Assembly (NCBI RefSeq): GCF_965214215.1
Contig: NZ_CBDCBD010000003.1
Location: forward strand, 1,240,001-1,304,000
From: Poriferisodalis sp965214215
GTDB taxonomy: Bacteria; Actinomycetota; Acidimicrobiia; Acidimicrobiales; Poriferisodalaceae
DNA length: 64,000 nucleotides
Reading direction: 5' to 3'
Part shown: piece after piece, positions 41,053-49,899 of the stretch
Numbering within the stretch: position 1 is the first letter of the stretch
Layout: each line of letters starts with the position of its first letter
Made by a program: the position numbers and the translations under genes
The notes under the pieces: model-generated
Told to the model about the DNA's origin: nothing
Seen by the model: the letters and a program-made list of their open reading frames with translations, nothing else
The model's database searches: none

Positions 41053-42273
41053 ATGGCCGACGCTTTCATCGGACTCGATCTCGGAACCACGGGGATCAAA
41101 GCGGTCGCGTTCGATGAACACGATCGGCAGCTCGCACTCACCACGGTGCCGACGCCGACCAACCACGTGCCCACCGGCGGCGCCGAGTACCGCGCCGAAG
41201 AACTGTGGGCTGCTGCGTGTTCTGTCCTGCAGGGGGTCACGCAGCAGCTCACGGCCTCCGGCCACGTCGCGGCCGCGATCGCGGTGGCCTCGATGGGCGA
41301 GTCGGGCGTGCTCGTCGATAGCGCGGGCCAGTCGGTTGCCCCGGTCATCGCGTGGTTCGATGCACGCACCGAGCCGCAAGCCGCCTGGTGGCGCGAGCAC
41401 GTGGGGGCGGAGCGCACCCAAGCGATCGCAGCAGTCCAGCCCCGGCCGATGTTCGCCGCCGCCAAGATGCTGTGGACGAAGGCGCACCTCCCTGCTGCGT
41501 GGGCTGCGGGCCAGCACTGGCTGAACATGGCCGATTGGGCCACGCTTCGCTTGAGCGGCGTGATGGCCACCGACCATTCGCTCGCGTCAAGAACGATGCT
41601 CTTCGACCTGGCGGCGCGGACTTGGTCCGACGAGCTGATCGGTGCTGCAGGCCTCGATCCCACGATGCTGGCGCCGCTGATCGAGAGCGGGCAGCGCGTC
41701 GGGACGGTGACCACCGAGGCGGCTGAATCGACCGGCCTTCCGGTCGGCCTTCCGGTCGGGGCCGGTGGGCAAGATCACGTCTGTGCCGCCCTAGCGCTCG
41801 ACGTGACCGAGCCGGGCATGTTGCTCGACTCGATCGGCACGGCCGAGGCGTTTTTCCTGGTCACCGACGGCGTTGACGACACCGATCGTCTGGCGGCGGC
41901 GGGCATCGGCCAAGGCGCCCACGTCGAACCGGGGCGCACCTACGCCATGACCGGCTTGGCGCCGGGCGGCGGCCGCATCGATCAAGCCCGCGAAGACTCG
42001 GGGCTCGATTGGGATGCGTTCCTTGCCACGCCTGAGGCCGACGCGGTCATCGAGTCGGTGGCCGTCGACGGCGAAGCGAGGATCGCCGAACTGCTCGACG
42101 CCGCTGGAGCCGCCGACGTTCGCCACATCGCCACCGGTGGCGGGTCCCGGAACCACCGGCTGATCGAACGCAAGCAAGCGATCGGCGGTCGCCCGATCAC
42201 TGTCGCGCCCGAAACCGAAGCGACGGCGCTCGGCGCGGCGATCCTCGCCCGCCGCGCTCTGGAGGCCCTATGA
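41053..42273 (+). CDS. FGGY-family carbohydrate kinase
   Basis: The 406-residue protein starts FIGLDLGTTGIKAVAFDE, the phosphate-1 motif, has VIAWFDART, GAGGQDHVCAALALDV and the adenosine motif IATGGGSRNHRLIERKQAIG. It is about 90 residues shorter than xylulokinase or glycerol kinase, with a shortened region after GGGRIDQAREDSG. It should phosphorylate the ketose made by the dehydrogenase. It abuts the dehydrogenase gene with no gap and overlaps the next gene by 4 bases. Confidence 0.88.
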   Translation: MADAFIGLDLGTTGIKAVAFDEHDRQLALTTVPTPTNHVPTGGAEYRAEELWAAACSVLQGVTQQLTASGHVAAAIAVASMGESGVLVDSAGQSVAPVIAWFDARTEPQAAWWREHVGAERTQAIAAVQPRPMFAAAKMLWTKAHLPAAWAAGQHWLNMADWATLRLSGVMATDHSLASRTMLFDLAARTWSDELIGAAGLDPTMLAPLIESGQRVGTVTTEAAESTGLPVGLPVGAGGQDHVCAALALDVTEPGMLLDSIGTAEAFFLVTDGVDDTDRLAAAGIGQGAHVEPGRTYAMTGLAPGGGRIDQAREDSGLDWDAFLATPEADAVIESVAVDGEARIAELLDAAGAADVRHIATGGGSRNHRLIERKQAIGGRPITVAPETEATALGAAILARRALEAL

Positions 42274-44066
42274 CCACTTACTCCCATGGCCTCACCGACG
42301 ACGAGGCCAAAGCGGTTCAGGCCAACCAGGCTCACCGCGTGGGCACGCTCTTCCGGGCCCTCGACCTCGATGGCGACGGCATCATCTCCGCCGACGAGAT
42401 CGACCGGGCTACCGAGTCGCTGCTCGCTCTCGACCTCGATGGCGACGGCCAACTCTCCGAAGACGAATGTGGTGGCCCGTTCCGCTACCCCGGGGGTGGT
42501 CGCACGAGCGCGATCTACCGCATCCTCGATCTCGACGGTGACGGCGTCATCGCCGCGGCCGACATCACCGACGCGCCCGCCCGGCTGCGGCGGCTCGACC
42601 GGCTCGGCAAGGGTCACCTGACCCCCGCCGACAACGGCATGGGGGGCAATGCGGTCCGCCAGAACTGGTTCGATGGCCCAGCCCACTTCCTGGCGAACCA
42701 AGACACGCTGCGGTCGTACGTGCTCGAAGACACCGGTGAGGTCCTGCCGGGCACCGACCCTCGGCAAGATCCCTCGTTTCACCTCGTCCAGGAGCACGCC
42801 AACGCGATGGACGTGTGGGTCGCTCGCGACCTCTACCTCCTCGACTCCCAGGGTGAGCGGGTGCACTGGTGGCCGGCTCGCAATCATGCGTCCGAGACGG
42901 TGAGCGCCCGGCTGCGCGACGACGGCCTGCTGATCCGCACGAGTTGCCCGGGCATCTGGCTCGAAACGCTCGCGTTCCCGGTCGGCGCCCACGGCATCGT
43001 CTCGATCGAGGAGCCCGACGGCACGGTCGTGTGGCAGTGGGAGCTGTTCGAACCCGGTCGGCGGGTCCTGCATCACTCGTTCGATCCGATGCCCAACGGC
43101 AACATCCTCGTCACCATGTACGACGGCCGCACCTTCGACGAGGCGGTCGACCTCGGATGGATCGAACAGGGTCGTGAGGTCCTCCTGCGGCCACCCGACC
43201 TCACCCGCTGGTGGACGGAGTCGATCCTCGAACTTGAACCGAATCTCGAGACCGGCGAAACGCGGGTGGTCTGGGAATGGCACTCGATCGACCATCTCGT
43301 GCAAGACGCCGACCCCGACAAGCCCTTCTACGGCGAGATCGGGCCCGGTTGTCGCAAGATCGATCTGAACTACACGCGGTACGAGAACTACCGGTTCAAC
43401 ATGGGCCAGGTCATGCACGTCAACTCGGTCAGCTACGACCCAGCGCGTGACCAGATCCTGCTGAGCTCGGCAATGCACGGCGAGCTTTGGATCATCGACC
43501 ACGCCACCACCACCGAGGAAGCTGCGGGCCCAGCCGGCGATCTGTTGTACCGCTGCGGCAACCAGCAGGCGCACAAGGGCGGACCGGTGAGGACCTTCGA
43601 CTGGCAACACGACATCGGTTGGATTCCGCCCGGCCGCCCCGGCGCGGGCAACGTGCTGGTCTTCAACAACGGCGCACGTTCGGCCGGTGACCTTCCTGCG
43701 CCTCATCCGAAGCGCCTCCAGTTCGGCGACGGGCACTCTGAGATCCTCGAGCTGTCGATGCCTGTCGATGACGAGGGGGTATGGACGTGGGATCTCGACG
43801 ATCCGCTCAATGCCGCCGAGATCGTGTGGTCCTACAACGCGGACGGCTCGAACGGCTGGTTCTCGCCTTTCATGTCGGGCGCGGCGCGCTTGCCCAACGG
43901 CAACACCGTCACCGCGCTCGGTTTCAACAAGCAACTGCGCGAGGTCACCCCTGAGGGTGAGACCGTCATGGACCTGCGCCCGGGTGGCGCGGGCCGGGTC
44001 TTCCGCGCCGTTCCGATCGACGCCGACCATCCCGGACTCGCCTGTCTGGGTATCTCGGGTCGATGA
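42270..44066 (+). CDS. EF-hand / arylsulfotransferase (ASST-type) fusion protein
   Basis: The 598-residue protein opens with three canonical calcium loops: D32-E43 (DLDGDGIISADE), D55-E66 (DLDGDGQLSEDE) and D87-D98 (DLDGDGVIAAAD). From about residue 130 it follows the ASST beta-propeller pattern: HHSFDPMPNGNILV, then QVMHVNSVSYDPARDQILLSS with a candidate catalytic His, and DWQHDIGWIPPG. ASST enzymes transfer sulfate from an aryl sulfate to a phenol without PAPS. They are usually periplasmic; this one has no signal peptide. It is the last gene of the polyol operon (4-base overlap). Confidence 0.75.
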   Translation: MTTYSHGLTDDEAKAVQANQAHRVGTLFRALDLDGDGIISADEIDRATESLLALDLDGDGQLSEDECGGPFRYPGGGRTSAIYRILDLDGDGVIAAADITDAPARLRRLDRLGKGHLTPADNGMGGNAVRQNWFDGPAHFLANQDTLRSYVLEDTGEVLPGTDPRQDPSFHLVQEHANAMDVWVARDLYLLDSQGERVHWWPARNHASETVSARLRDDGLLIRTSCPGIWLETLAFPVGAHGIVSIEEPDGTVVWQWELFEPGRRVLHHSFDPMPNGNILVTMYDGRTFDEAVDLGWIEQGREVLLRPPDLTRWWTESILELEPNLETGETRVVWEWHSIDHLVQDADPDKPFYGEIGPGCRKIDLNYTRYENYRFNMGQVMHVNSVSYDPARDQILLSSAMHGELWIIDHATTTEEAAGPAGDLLYRCGNQQAHKGGPVRTFDWQHDIGWIPPGRPGAGNVLVFNNGARSAGDLPAPHPKRLQFGDGHSEILELSMPVDDEGVWTWDLDDPLNAAEIVWSYNADGSNGWFSPFMSGAARLPNGNTVTALGFNKQLREVTPEGETVMDLRPGGAGRVFRAVPIDADHPGLACLGISGR

Positions 44067-44067
44067 T

Positions 44068-44092
44068 CGCCACCGCTGTCAGGCCGGTGGCG
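44068..44092 (+). terminator. Hairpin after the ASST operon
   Basis: CGCCACCG pairs with CGGTGGCG across 9 bases, 2 bases after the ASST stop. It can end transcription of the aldolase-dehydrogenase-kinase-ASST operon before the convergent SDR gene. Confidence 0.6.
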
Positions 44093-44171
44093 GTCGGGCG
44101 AAGGCGACTTCCAACGTGGTCGGCCCGACACGGGGGTCGCGTCGGTTGGTGCTCATGTCGTCAAGGCTGAC

Positions 44172-44918
44172 TCAGCCGGCGCCTCCGGTGACCCGCTGGT
44201 TGAGGGTGGCGAGGAAGCCGTCGTAGTCGTTGAGCTTCGCCTTCAACATCTGGTCGCCGCCCTCGCCCGGCAGGATGAGGAACGTCTCGGCTGAGATGCC
44301 CGCGACAACAGCGTCGACGACGTGGTCGACCGACAACGGCTCCATGAGCGCCCCGCCGAACTCGGCGATCATCGGGGTGTCGACCACCGTCGGGCAGATG
44401 GCAGCGACGTGGATCTCGTGACCGTGGTTGATCGCCAGCCATTCCGCAACGCCGACGGCCGCGTGCTTGCTCACCGCGTAGTTGAAGCTGACCGGGCCGG
44501 TGACGAGTCCGGCCACGGACGCAGTGATGACGAACGCACCGTTCCGCTCTGCGAGGTGGGGAACCACGGCCCGGGCTGCGTACGCAGGGCCCATGGCGTT
44601 GATGCTGATCGATAGATCCCACTTCTCGTCGTCGGTGTCGATGCCTCCGCCGGCGCCGATACCGGCGTTGGCGAAGAACATGTCGATGTGCCCCATCGCC
44701 TTGATGGCGCCGGCAATCAAGGCCTCGACCGATGCGGGGTCGGCCACATCGCAGGCGATGGCCGTGCCACCGATCGCCGCGGCCACCTCGGCGGCGCCGT
44801 CGGCGTTGACGTCGCTCACCACCACGTTCGCGCCCATCGACGCAAACCGTTCGCACATCCCCTGGCCGATCCCCGATGCTCCACCGGTGATGACGACGTT
44901 CTTCCCTGCGATGTCCAT
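44172..44918 (-). CDS. Short-chain dehydrogenase/reductase
   Basis: A 248-residue SDR with TGGASGIG, the NAG motif ANAGIGAGGG, a Ser in ITASVAG, and YAVSK as Tyr-x3-Lys. Its C-terminal FLILPGEGGDQMLKAK region matches the SDR at 13763 (FIILPEPGVADMW), so the two are paralogues of one subgroup. It is divergent from the amidohydrolase at 44942 across a 23-bp gap, too short for a long promoter, so the two starts must share elements. Confidence 0.9.
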   Translation of the reverse strand: MDIAGKNVVITGGASGIGQGMCERFASMGANVVVSDVNADGAAEVAAAIGGTAIACDVADPASVEALIAGAIKAMGHIDMFFANAGIGAGGGIDTDDEKWDLSISINAMGPAYAARAVVPHLAERNGAFVITASVAGLVTGPVSFNYAVSKHAAVGVAEWLAINHGHEIHVAAICPTVVDTPMIAEFGGALMEPLSVDHVVDAVVAGISAETFLILPGEGGDQMLKAKLNDYDGFLATLNQRVTGGAG

Positions 44919-44941
44919 GCCCGGAACCTAATCTCCGCCAA

Positions 44942-46630
44942 ATGGGCGTTCCGCAGCCTGCCGATGTCGTTTTCCACAACGGGCTCGTACTGGGTGCAGG
45001 CGCGCCAGACGGTGCACCGGTCGACGTCGTCACCGTCACGGGCAACACGATTACCGGTGTCGGTGGCGACGCCGTGCTCGCCGCAGTTGGCCCCAACACC
45101 CATGTTGTCGACCTCGATGGCCGCACGCTGGTGCCGGGGATCAACGACGGGCATCTCCATGTCGGGATGTACGGCCGGAGCCTCCCGCCCCTGTCGATTG
45201 ACGTCTCGCCCGCGGCACGCCCGACGGTGCGTTCGGTCCGTGACGCGATCGCTGATCGTGTCGAGGAGGTCGAACCGGGCGCTTGGATCCGCGGCCACGG
45301 ATGGTCGGGTCATGCGCTATTGGATCTTCCCGCAGCTGAGCCGTCGGCCGCGTTGCTCGATGAGGTGTCCCCGGTCAACCCGGTCGCGCTTACCGACTTC
45401 AGCGGCCATGCAGTCTGGGTCAACTCGGCGGCGATGGCCGCGGCAGGCATCACCCGGCAGTCGGTCGTGCCGACCGGTGGCCTCGCCCGACGCGACGGGG
45501 CCGGTGACTTCACCGGCTTGTTCGTCGACGGTGCTCGCCAGCTGATCGATCACCACATCCCGCCGCCAACGCCTGCCGAACTCGAAGCCGCGGTGCGGGC
45601 CGCGATGGCGGAGCTGCATCGCAACGGCGTCACGTCGATCACTGACGCCGCGCTCAGCCCCCAGTCGGGCTATGACAATCCCCTCGGCAGTGCCGCGGTC
45701 TACGAACTGCTCCAGCGCATCTGTGGCCGTCACGACGTGCCGATGCGAACGAACGCGCTGCTCACATTCAGCCCGGTGGGGAGCTCGCTCATCGACCCGA
45801 CCCGGGAGGGCCTCGCGGCCTGGCAGCGGCCCGAGACCGACGAGCGCTGGTTCGCGGTTCGCGGTCTGAAGATCTTCGCCGATGGCGTCCCCCCGAGTTG
45901 CACCGCATGGATGTCGGCGCCGTACCCCGATGGCAGCCACGGGTGTCTCACCGTCGGCGGAGACACCGACGACGACCGCATCGAAGAGCTCCATCTCCTG
46001 ATCCGAGAAGGGCACGACCGGGGGCTGCAGGTCGGCGTTCATGCCACCGGCGACCGCACCGCCGACGCTGTCATCCACGGTTTCGCGGCCGCGCTCGCGG
46101 CGGTGCCTCGAGCCGATCCTCGGCACTACATCATCCACGGGCCGATGGCGCGGCCGGAAGTCGTCCAGCGGGCGGGTGCCCTCGGCGTCGGCTTCAACGT
46201 GCAGCCGTCGCTCAAGTCGACCTCCACGCGCGCGATCGAGGCACTGTTCGGGCGCGAGCTAAGCGAGTGGCAATGGCCACTGCGATCGATGGTCGACAGT
46301 GGAGCGCTCGTGGCTTCCTCGTCTGACGCACCGATCTGCGCCCCGAACTGGCGCCACGGCGTTGCCAGCGCCGTGCTGCGCGAGACGCCCGACGGCGAGG
46401 TGTACGGCGCCGAGCAGCGGCTCACGGTCGACGAGACGCTGCGGTCCTACACCGAGGCCGGCGCTTGGCAGGACGCCGCCGAGTCGTGGAAGGGCACGAT
46501 CGAGGTGCGGAAGGTCGCCGACCTGTGCGTCGTCGACGCCCGGCTTTCGACCGACGACCCGCACACGTTCGCCGATACGGCCGTGTCGCTCACCATGGTC
46601 GACGGCCTCGTGGTGCACGGGGAGCTTTGA
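44942..46630 (+). CDS. YtcJ-like amidohydrolase (Amidohydro_3)
   Basis: The 562-residue protein has the metal motif DGHLHVG (HxH), GLKIFADGVPPS with the position of the bridging Lys, GVHATGDR and YIIHGPM with the later His ligands, and SSSDAPI with the catalytic Asp. This order matches the YtcJ/N-substituted formamide deformylase-like group of the amidohydrolase superfamily. It lacks a signal peptide. It hydrolyses an amide, ester or lactone of unknown identity. Confidence 0.85.
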   Translation: MGVPQPADVVFHNGLVLGAGAPDGAPVDVVTVTGNTITGVGGDAVLAAVGPNTHVVDLDGRTLVPGINDGHLHVGMYGRSLPPLSIDVSPAARPTVRSVRDAIADRVEEVEPGAWIRGHGWSGHALLDLPAAEPSAALLDEVSPVNPVALTDFSGHAVWVNSAAMAAAGITRQSVVPTGGLARRDGAGDFTGLFVDGARQLIDHHIPPPTPAELEAAVRAAMAELHRNGVTSITDAALSPQSGYDNPLGSAAVYELLQRICGRHDVPMRTNALLTFSPVGSSLIDPTREGLAAWQRPETDERWFAVRGLKIFADGVPPSCTAWMSAPYPDGSHGCLTVGGDTDDDRIEELHLLIREGHDRGLQVGVHATGDRTADAVIHGFAAALAAVPRADPRHYIIHGPMARPEVVQRAGALGVGFNVQPSLKSTSTRAIEALFGRELSEWQWPLRSMVDSGALVASSSDAPICAPNWRHGVASAVLRETPDGEVYGAEQRLTVDETLRSYTEAGAWQDAAESWKGTIEVRKVADLCVVDARLSTDDPHTFADTAVSLTMVDGLVVHGEL

Positions 46631-46631
46631 C

Positions 46632-46706
46632 ATGGCACCGAAGCTGGTATTCATCCTTGTCGCCGACCGGCTCAACGCCGCCCGAGTCGGCTTCGACGAC
46701 GCTTGA
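46632..46706 (+). pseudogene. 24-codon ORF after the amidohydrolase, possible gene remnant
   Basis: ATG follows the amidohydrolase stop by one base and reads MAPKLVFILVADRLNAARVG to a TGA. The N-terminus is protein-like (beta strand KLVFILV) and then the frame ends. Its length, 75 bases, equals that of the ligK- and ligU-like remnants at 49150 and 50811. It may be the 5' end of a deleted gene; the identity is unknown. The next 110 bases to ligB carry no clear gene. Confidence 0.3.
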
Positions 46707-46816
46707 ACGTCGAGCCGCCGGCCCGTCCGGTGACGCTGGCATGCTGTCCGTGAAGGTGATCAGCGACCCTTCCCAGGATCGCGATGACGAGAACGATCTC
46801 GACACCGGTATTCCGG

Positions 46817-47674
46817 TCAAGCGTTTTCGATGATGAGATGCCCCACGGCGGTGTTGCTGGCAGGCACGTGGTACAGGCGATGCGCCTCGGTGGGCGCCGG
46901 GCCGCCGTTGAGGTCGGCGAGCGCGCCGCGAGCGGTGAGCCACATGACGAGCTCGACGCCTTCGGAGCCCGCCTCGCGCAGGTAGTCGACGTTGGGGACG
47001 TCGGCCATGCCTTCGGGGTCGTTGATCATGCGCTCGAGGAAGGCGTGGTCCCATTCGGGGTTGATCAGGCCCGCGCGGGCGCCCTGTAGCTGGTGACTCA
47101 TGCCGCCGGTGCCCCAGATCTGGACGTTGAGGTCGTCGTCGAAGGTCTCGACCGCGGCCCGGATCGCTTTGCCGAGTTCGAGGCAACGGCGGCCCGTCGG
47201 GGCGGGGTGCTGGATGACGTTGATGGCCAGGGGCACGACCTTGGTCGGCCAGGCGGCGGGCTGGTCGTACATCATGGAGAGGGGCACGGTGAGGCCGTGA
47301 TCGACGGTCATCTCGTTCACGAGCGTGAGGTCGAAGCCGGCCGGGATCACCGATTGTGCGATATGTGCCGAGAGTTCCGGATGACCTTCGACGATCGGGA
47401 CCGGGCGTGGTCCCCAGCCTTCGTCGGTGGGCTGGTACGAGGCGGCCATGCCCAGCGCGAACGTCGGGATCATTTCCATCGAGAAGGCGTTGCCGTGGTC
47501 GTTGTAGACGAGGATCACGACGTCGGCCGGGTTGTCGGCGATCCACTGACGCGAGGTCTTCAGACCTTCGAAGAGGGGCTGCCAGTAGGGCTCTTCGGTG
47601 AGGCCTTTGTCGACCGCCGCGCCGATGGCCGGCACGTGCGACATGAACAGTCCGGCGGTGATGCGAGCGCTCAT
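46817..47674 (-). CDS. ligB: Protocatechuate 4,5-dioxygenase beta subunit
   Basis: The ATG at 47674 overlaps the ligA stop (ATGA); the frame could extend to 48154, but that would run through ligA. The 285-residue protein has SHVPAIGAAVDKG (first iron His near residue 13), VYNDHGNAFSMEMIPTFALG (second His), and TVDHGLTVPLSMMY, with a late NPEWDHAFLERM. These are the LigB features of type II extradiol dioxygenases. With LigA it opens protocatechuate between C4 and C5 to 4-carboxy-2-hydroxymuconate semialdehyde, the substrate of LigC. Confidence 0.93.
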   Translation of the reverse strand: MSARITAGLFMSHVPAIGAAVDKGLTEEPYWQPLFEGLKTSRQWIADNPADVVILVYNDHGNAFSMEMIPTFALGMAASYQPTDEGWGPRPVPIVEGHPELSAHIAQSVIPAGFDLTLVNEMTVDHGLTVPLSMMYDQPAAWPTKVVPLAINVIQHPAPTGRRCLELGKAIRAAVETFDDDLNVQIWGTGGMSHQLQGARAGLINPEWDHAFLERMINDPEGMADVPNVDYLREAGSEGVELVMWLTARGALADLNGGPAPTEAHRLYHVPASNTAVGHLIIENA

Positions 47675-48069
47675 GCTCGGTCCTCCCACTCGTGGAGGTA
47701 GCGGTTGCCTTCGATGCTGCGACCGCCGTTGACCATCAGCTCGGCGTGGCCGGCCGCGTCCTTGTCGGTCATCGACGACACGATCTCGACATAGCTCTTG
47801 CCTTCGGTCGCTCCGATCTTGGCCACGAAGTAGATGTTGCCGCCGAGCTCGAGGATGCGGTTGAAGTCGCGATCGAGGACCGCCTGCTTCTGGTCTTCGG
47901 TCATATCCCACCCGTCGAGGTAGGCCCGCTCGTCGGCCATGAATCGATCGCGGTTCTCGGCGTGCATGAGCGACCGGGCCATCTGGTTGAGGTGGTAGCC
48001 GAGTCGGGCCTGGTCGGCATCGAACACGGTCGTGCCGGGAATGTCGAGATACGGCTTCTCGATCGCCAT
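47671..48069 (-). CDS. ligA: Protocatechuate 4,5-dioxygenase alpha subunit
   Basis: A 132-residue small subunit: PGTTVFDADQARLGYHLNQ, then FMADERAYLDGWDMTEDQKQ and LGGNIYFVAKIGATEGKS, matching LigA, the small helical subunit that caps the LigB active site. It is the first gene of the ligA-ligB operon, 78 bases from the divergent ligJ start, with the best GntR-type palindrome between them. Confidence 0.93.
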   Translation of the reverse strand: MAIEKPYLDIPGTTVFDADQARLGYHLNQMARSLMHAENRDRFMADERAYLDGWDMTEDQKQAVLDRDFNRILELGGNIYFVAKIGATEGKSYVEIVSSMTDKDAAGHAELMVNGGRSIEGNRYLHEWEDRA

Positions 48070-48116
48070 CTGTCGAACCTCCTCTGTGGACCTTGGTGCG
48101 AGTATGGCAAACTGCT

Positions 48117-48140
48117 CCCTCGATTGTTGACAATCGAGGG
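48117..48140. promoter_or_regulatory. GntR-type operator between ligA and ligJ
   Basis: A perfect inverted repeat with 11-bp arms (CCCTCGATTGT and its complement) around a central TG. It overlaps the ribosome-binding region of ligJ (GAGGG) and lies 48 bases upstream of ligA, so it can control both. It is the strongest member of the GATTGT-N2-ACAATC group. Confidence 0.8.
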
Positions 48141-48146
48141 AATCTC

Positions 48147-49148
48147 GTGATCATCGATTGCCACGGCCACTACACCACAACGCCGCCGCCGGTGGGCGAG
48201 TGGCGCGACGCCCAGAAAGCCGCCGTCGAAGCCGACCCGCTTCACGTCGGTGAGAAGGGTGTGATCGACGTCAGTGACGACGCCATCCGCGAGTCGCTCG
48301 AGGGGGCCCAGCTGAAGTTCCAGCGCGAACGCGGCACCGACCTCACGATCTTCTCGCCTCGTGCCAGCTGGATGGGTCATCACGTCGGCAACGAGCACAC
48401 GTCGCGCTTGTGGACCGAACACCAGAACGAGCTCATCCGTCGGTGCTGCGACCTGTACCCCGAGAACTTCGCACCCGTCTGCCAGCTGCCTCAGTCGCCT
48501 GGCGTGGCGATCGACTCGTCGGTGAACGAGCTCCACCGCTGCGTCGAAGAAATGGGCTTCATCGGCTGCAATGTGAACCCTGACCCGTCGGGTGGTCACT
48601 GGAACGGGCCGCCGCTGTGGGATCGTTACTGGTGGCCGCTCTGGGAGGCGATGCAGGAGCTCGATGTGCCGGGGATGATCCACGTCTCCACGTCGTGCAA
48701 CGACAACTTCTGGACTACCGGGTCGCACTACCTCGGCGCCGACACCACCGCGTTCGTGCAGGCCCTCACGTCGGGGTTCATGAGGGACTTCCCCGGGCTG
48801 CGCTGGGTGATTCCGCACGGCGGCGGTGCCGTCCCATACCACTGGGGTCGTTTCAGGGGCATGGCCCAGGATCAAGGATGGGATTTCGACGGCCTGATAG
48901 ACCACATCTGGTTCGACACGTGCGTCTACCACCAGCCCGGCATCGACCTGCTGGTCGACGTCGTGCCTCGGTCGAACGTGCTCTTCGCCTCGGAGATGGT
49001 CGGGGCGGTGCGGGGCATCGATCCCGACACCGGCAACTACTACGACGACACCAAGATCTATGTCGACTCGGCCGCCATTGACGACGCCGACCGTTCAGCC
49101 ATCTACGACGCGAACATCCGTCGCGTCTACCCCCGACTCAGAGCCTGA
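48147..49148 (+). CDS. ligJ: 4-oxalomesaconate hydratase
   Basis: A GTG at 48147 preceded by GAGGG; an in-frame GTG at 48093 lies before the operator and is rejected. The 333-residue protein starts IIDCHGHYTTTPPPVGEWRD with the metal HxH, and has GCNVNPDPSGGHWNGPPL, a metal His in MIHVSTS, and a catalytic Asp-equivalent region near FASEMVGAVRG, matching the amidohydrolase-type LigJ. It hydrates 4-oxalomesaconate to 4-carboxy-4-hydroxy-2-oxoadipate. The following step (LigK aldolase) seems lost, as only a 5' fragment follows. Confidence 0.88.
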   Translation: MIIDCHGHYTTTPPPVGEWRDAQKAAVEADPLHVGEKGVIDVSDDAIRESLEGAQLKFQRERGTDLTIFSPRASWMGHHVGNEHTSRLWTEHQNELIRRCCDLYPENFAPVCQLPQSPGVAIDSSVNELHRCVEEMGFIGCNVNPDPSGGHWNGPPLWDRYWWPLWEAMQELDVPGMIHVSTSCNDNFWTTGSHYLGADTTAFVQALTSGFMRDFPGLRWVIPHGGGAVPYHWGRFRGMAQDQGWDFDGLIDHIWFDTCVYHQPGIDLLVDVVPRSNVLFASEMVGAVRGIDPDTGNYYDDTKIYVDSAAIDDADRSAIYDANIRRVYPRLRA

Positions 49149-49149
49149 C

Positions 49150-49224
49150 ATGACCAACGCTCACGGCAACCGCCACGTCGTCGTCACCTCGATCGAGCGC
49201 GCCCCGCTCGACGCCGGCCTGTAG
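49150..49224 (+). pseudogene. Probable ligK (CHA aldolase) 5' remnant
   Basis: One base after ligJ, an ORF of 24 codons reads MTNAHGNRHVVVTSIERAPL and stops at TAG. The segment VVVTSIERA resembles the start of LigK/HMG-type aldolases (VVV-x2-IERA). In known clusters an aldolase follows the hydratase. The rest of the gene is absent; the next feature is the convergent GntR gene. The match is short, so the assignment is tentative. Confidence 0.4.
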
Positions 49225-49258
49225 CTGGAATTGCCGCCCGAGTGACCCTCTCGACGGG

Positions 49259-49897
49259 CTAGTCCTGGGCGTCGTTCCAGCGCGACAGCACCTCGATCAC
49301 CGAGGAGAGGTGGTCGTGCATCGCTTGCGCCGCGGCGTCCTCGTCGCGGGCGACGATTGCTTGGACGATGGCTCGATGCTGACCGAGCGATTCGCTTGGC
49401 CGCCCTGGCATCAGGGCGAGCCGATACTGGTGGTGAGCGGCGCGGTCTCGTAGGTTGGCCACGAGCTGCGAAGCGACCTCGTGGCCGCTCATCTCGCGGA
49501 GCCGGCGGTGCAGGACCGCGTTGAGTTCGGAGTAGGCGTGGCCTTGGGCGTCGTTCGTGGCCGCTTCCATGTCGGCGATGATCTGCTGCAGGTCGGCGTG
49601 GTCGGCCGCGGTTGCGTGGCGCGCGGCTTGGGCAGCGATCAGCGACTCGAGGACCGAGCGGGCTTCGGTGATCTGGATCGCCTCGCGGATCGAGATGCGC
49701 CGGACCGTTGCCCCGCGGTTGGCCTCGCGCTCGACCAGGCCCTCCGACGTCAGCTCGACCAATGCGGAGCGGATCGCGGCGCGGCCGACCGAGTACTGCT
49801 CGGCCAACGACACCTCGAGCAGCCGGTCGCCGGGTTCGAAGCGGCCTTTGAGGATGTCGTGACGAAGGGCGTCGGTGATGGTGTCGGCGTTGCTCAT
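49259..49897 (-). CDS. GntR-family regulator (FCD type)
   Basis: The start at 49897 lies 2 bases after the ligI stop; the frame could extend to 50161 inside ligI, which is rejected. The 212-residue protein has a winged helix ending LVEREANRGATVRRISIREA, then the FCD ligand domain with ARSVLESLIAAQAARHA, NAVLHRRLREMSGH and HRAIVQAIVARDEDAAAQAMHDHL (metal His). It is co-transcribed with ligI, so it most likely controls the protocatechuate 4,5-cleavage genes through the ATTGT-N2-ACAAT palindromes, with a pathway intermediate as ligand. Confidence 0.9.
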   Translation of the reverse strand: MSNADTITDALRHDILKGRFEPGDRLLEVSLAEQYSVGRAAIRSALVELTSEGLVEREANRGATVRRISIREAIQITEARSVLESLIAAQAARHATAADHADLQQIIADMEAATNDAQGHAYSELNAVLHRRLREMSGHEVASQLVANLRDRAAHHQYRLALMPGRPSESLGQHRAIVQAIVARDEDAAAQAMHDHLSSVIEVLSRWNDAQD

Positions 49898-49899
49898 CT

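Noticed and set aside
41982..44030. Minus-strand ORF of 682 codons
   Set aside because: Antisense to the EF-hand/ASST gene, whose motifs and coupling are clear.
46741..46833. ORF of 30 codons overlapping the end of ligB
   Set aside because: Translation is polar and charged but there is no ribosome-binding site and it overlaps ligB antisense; too little to support a gene.
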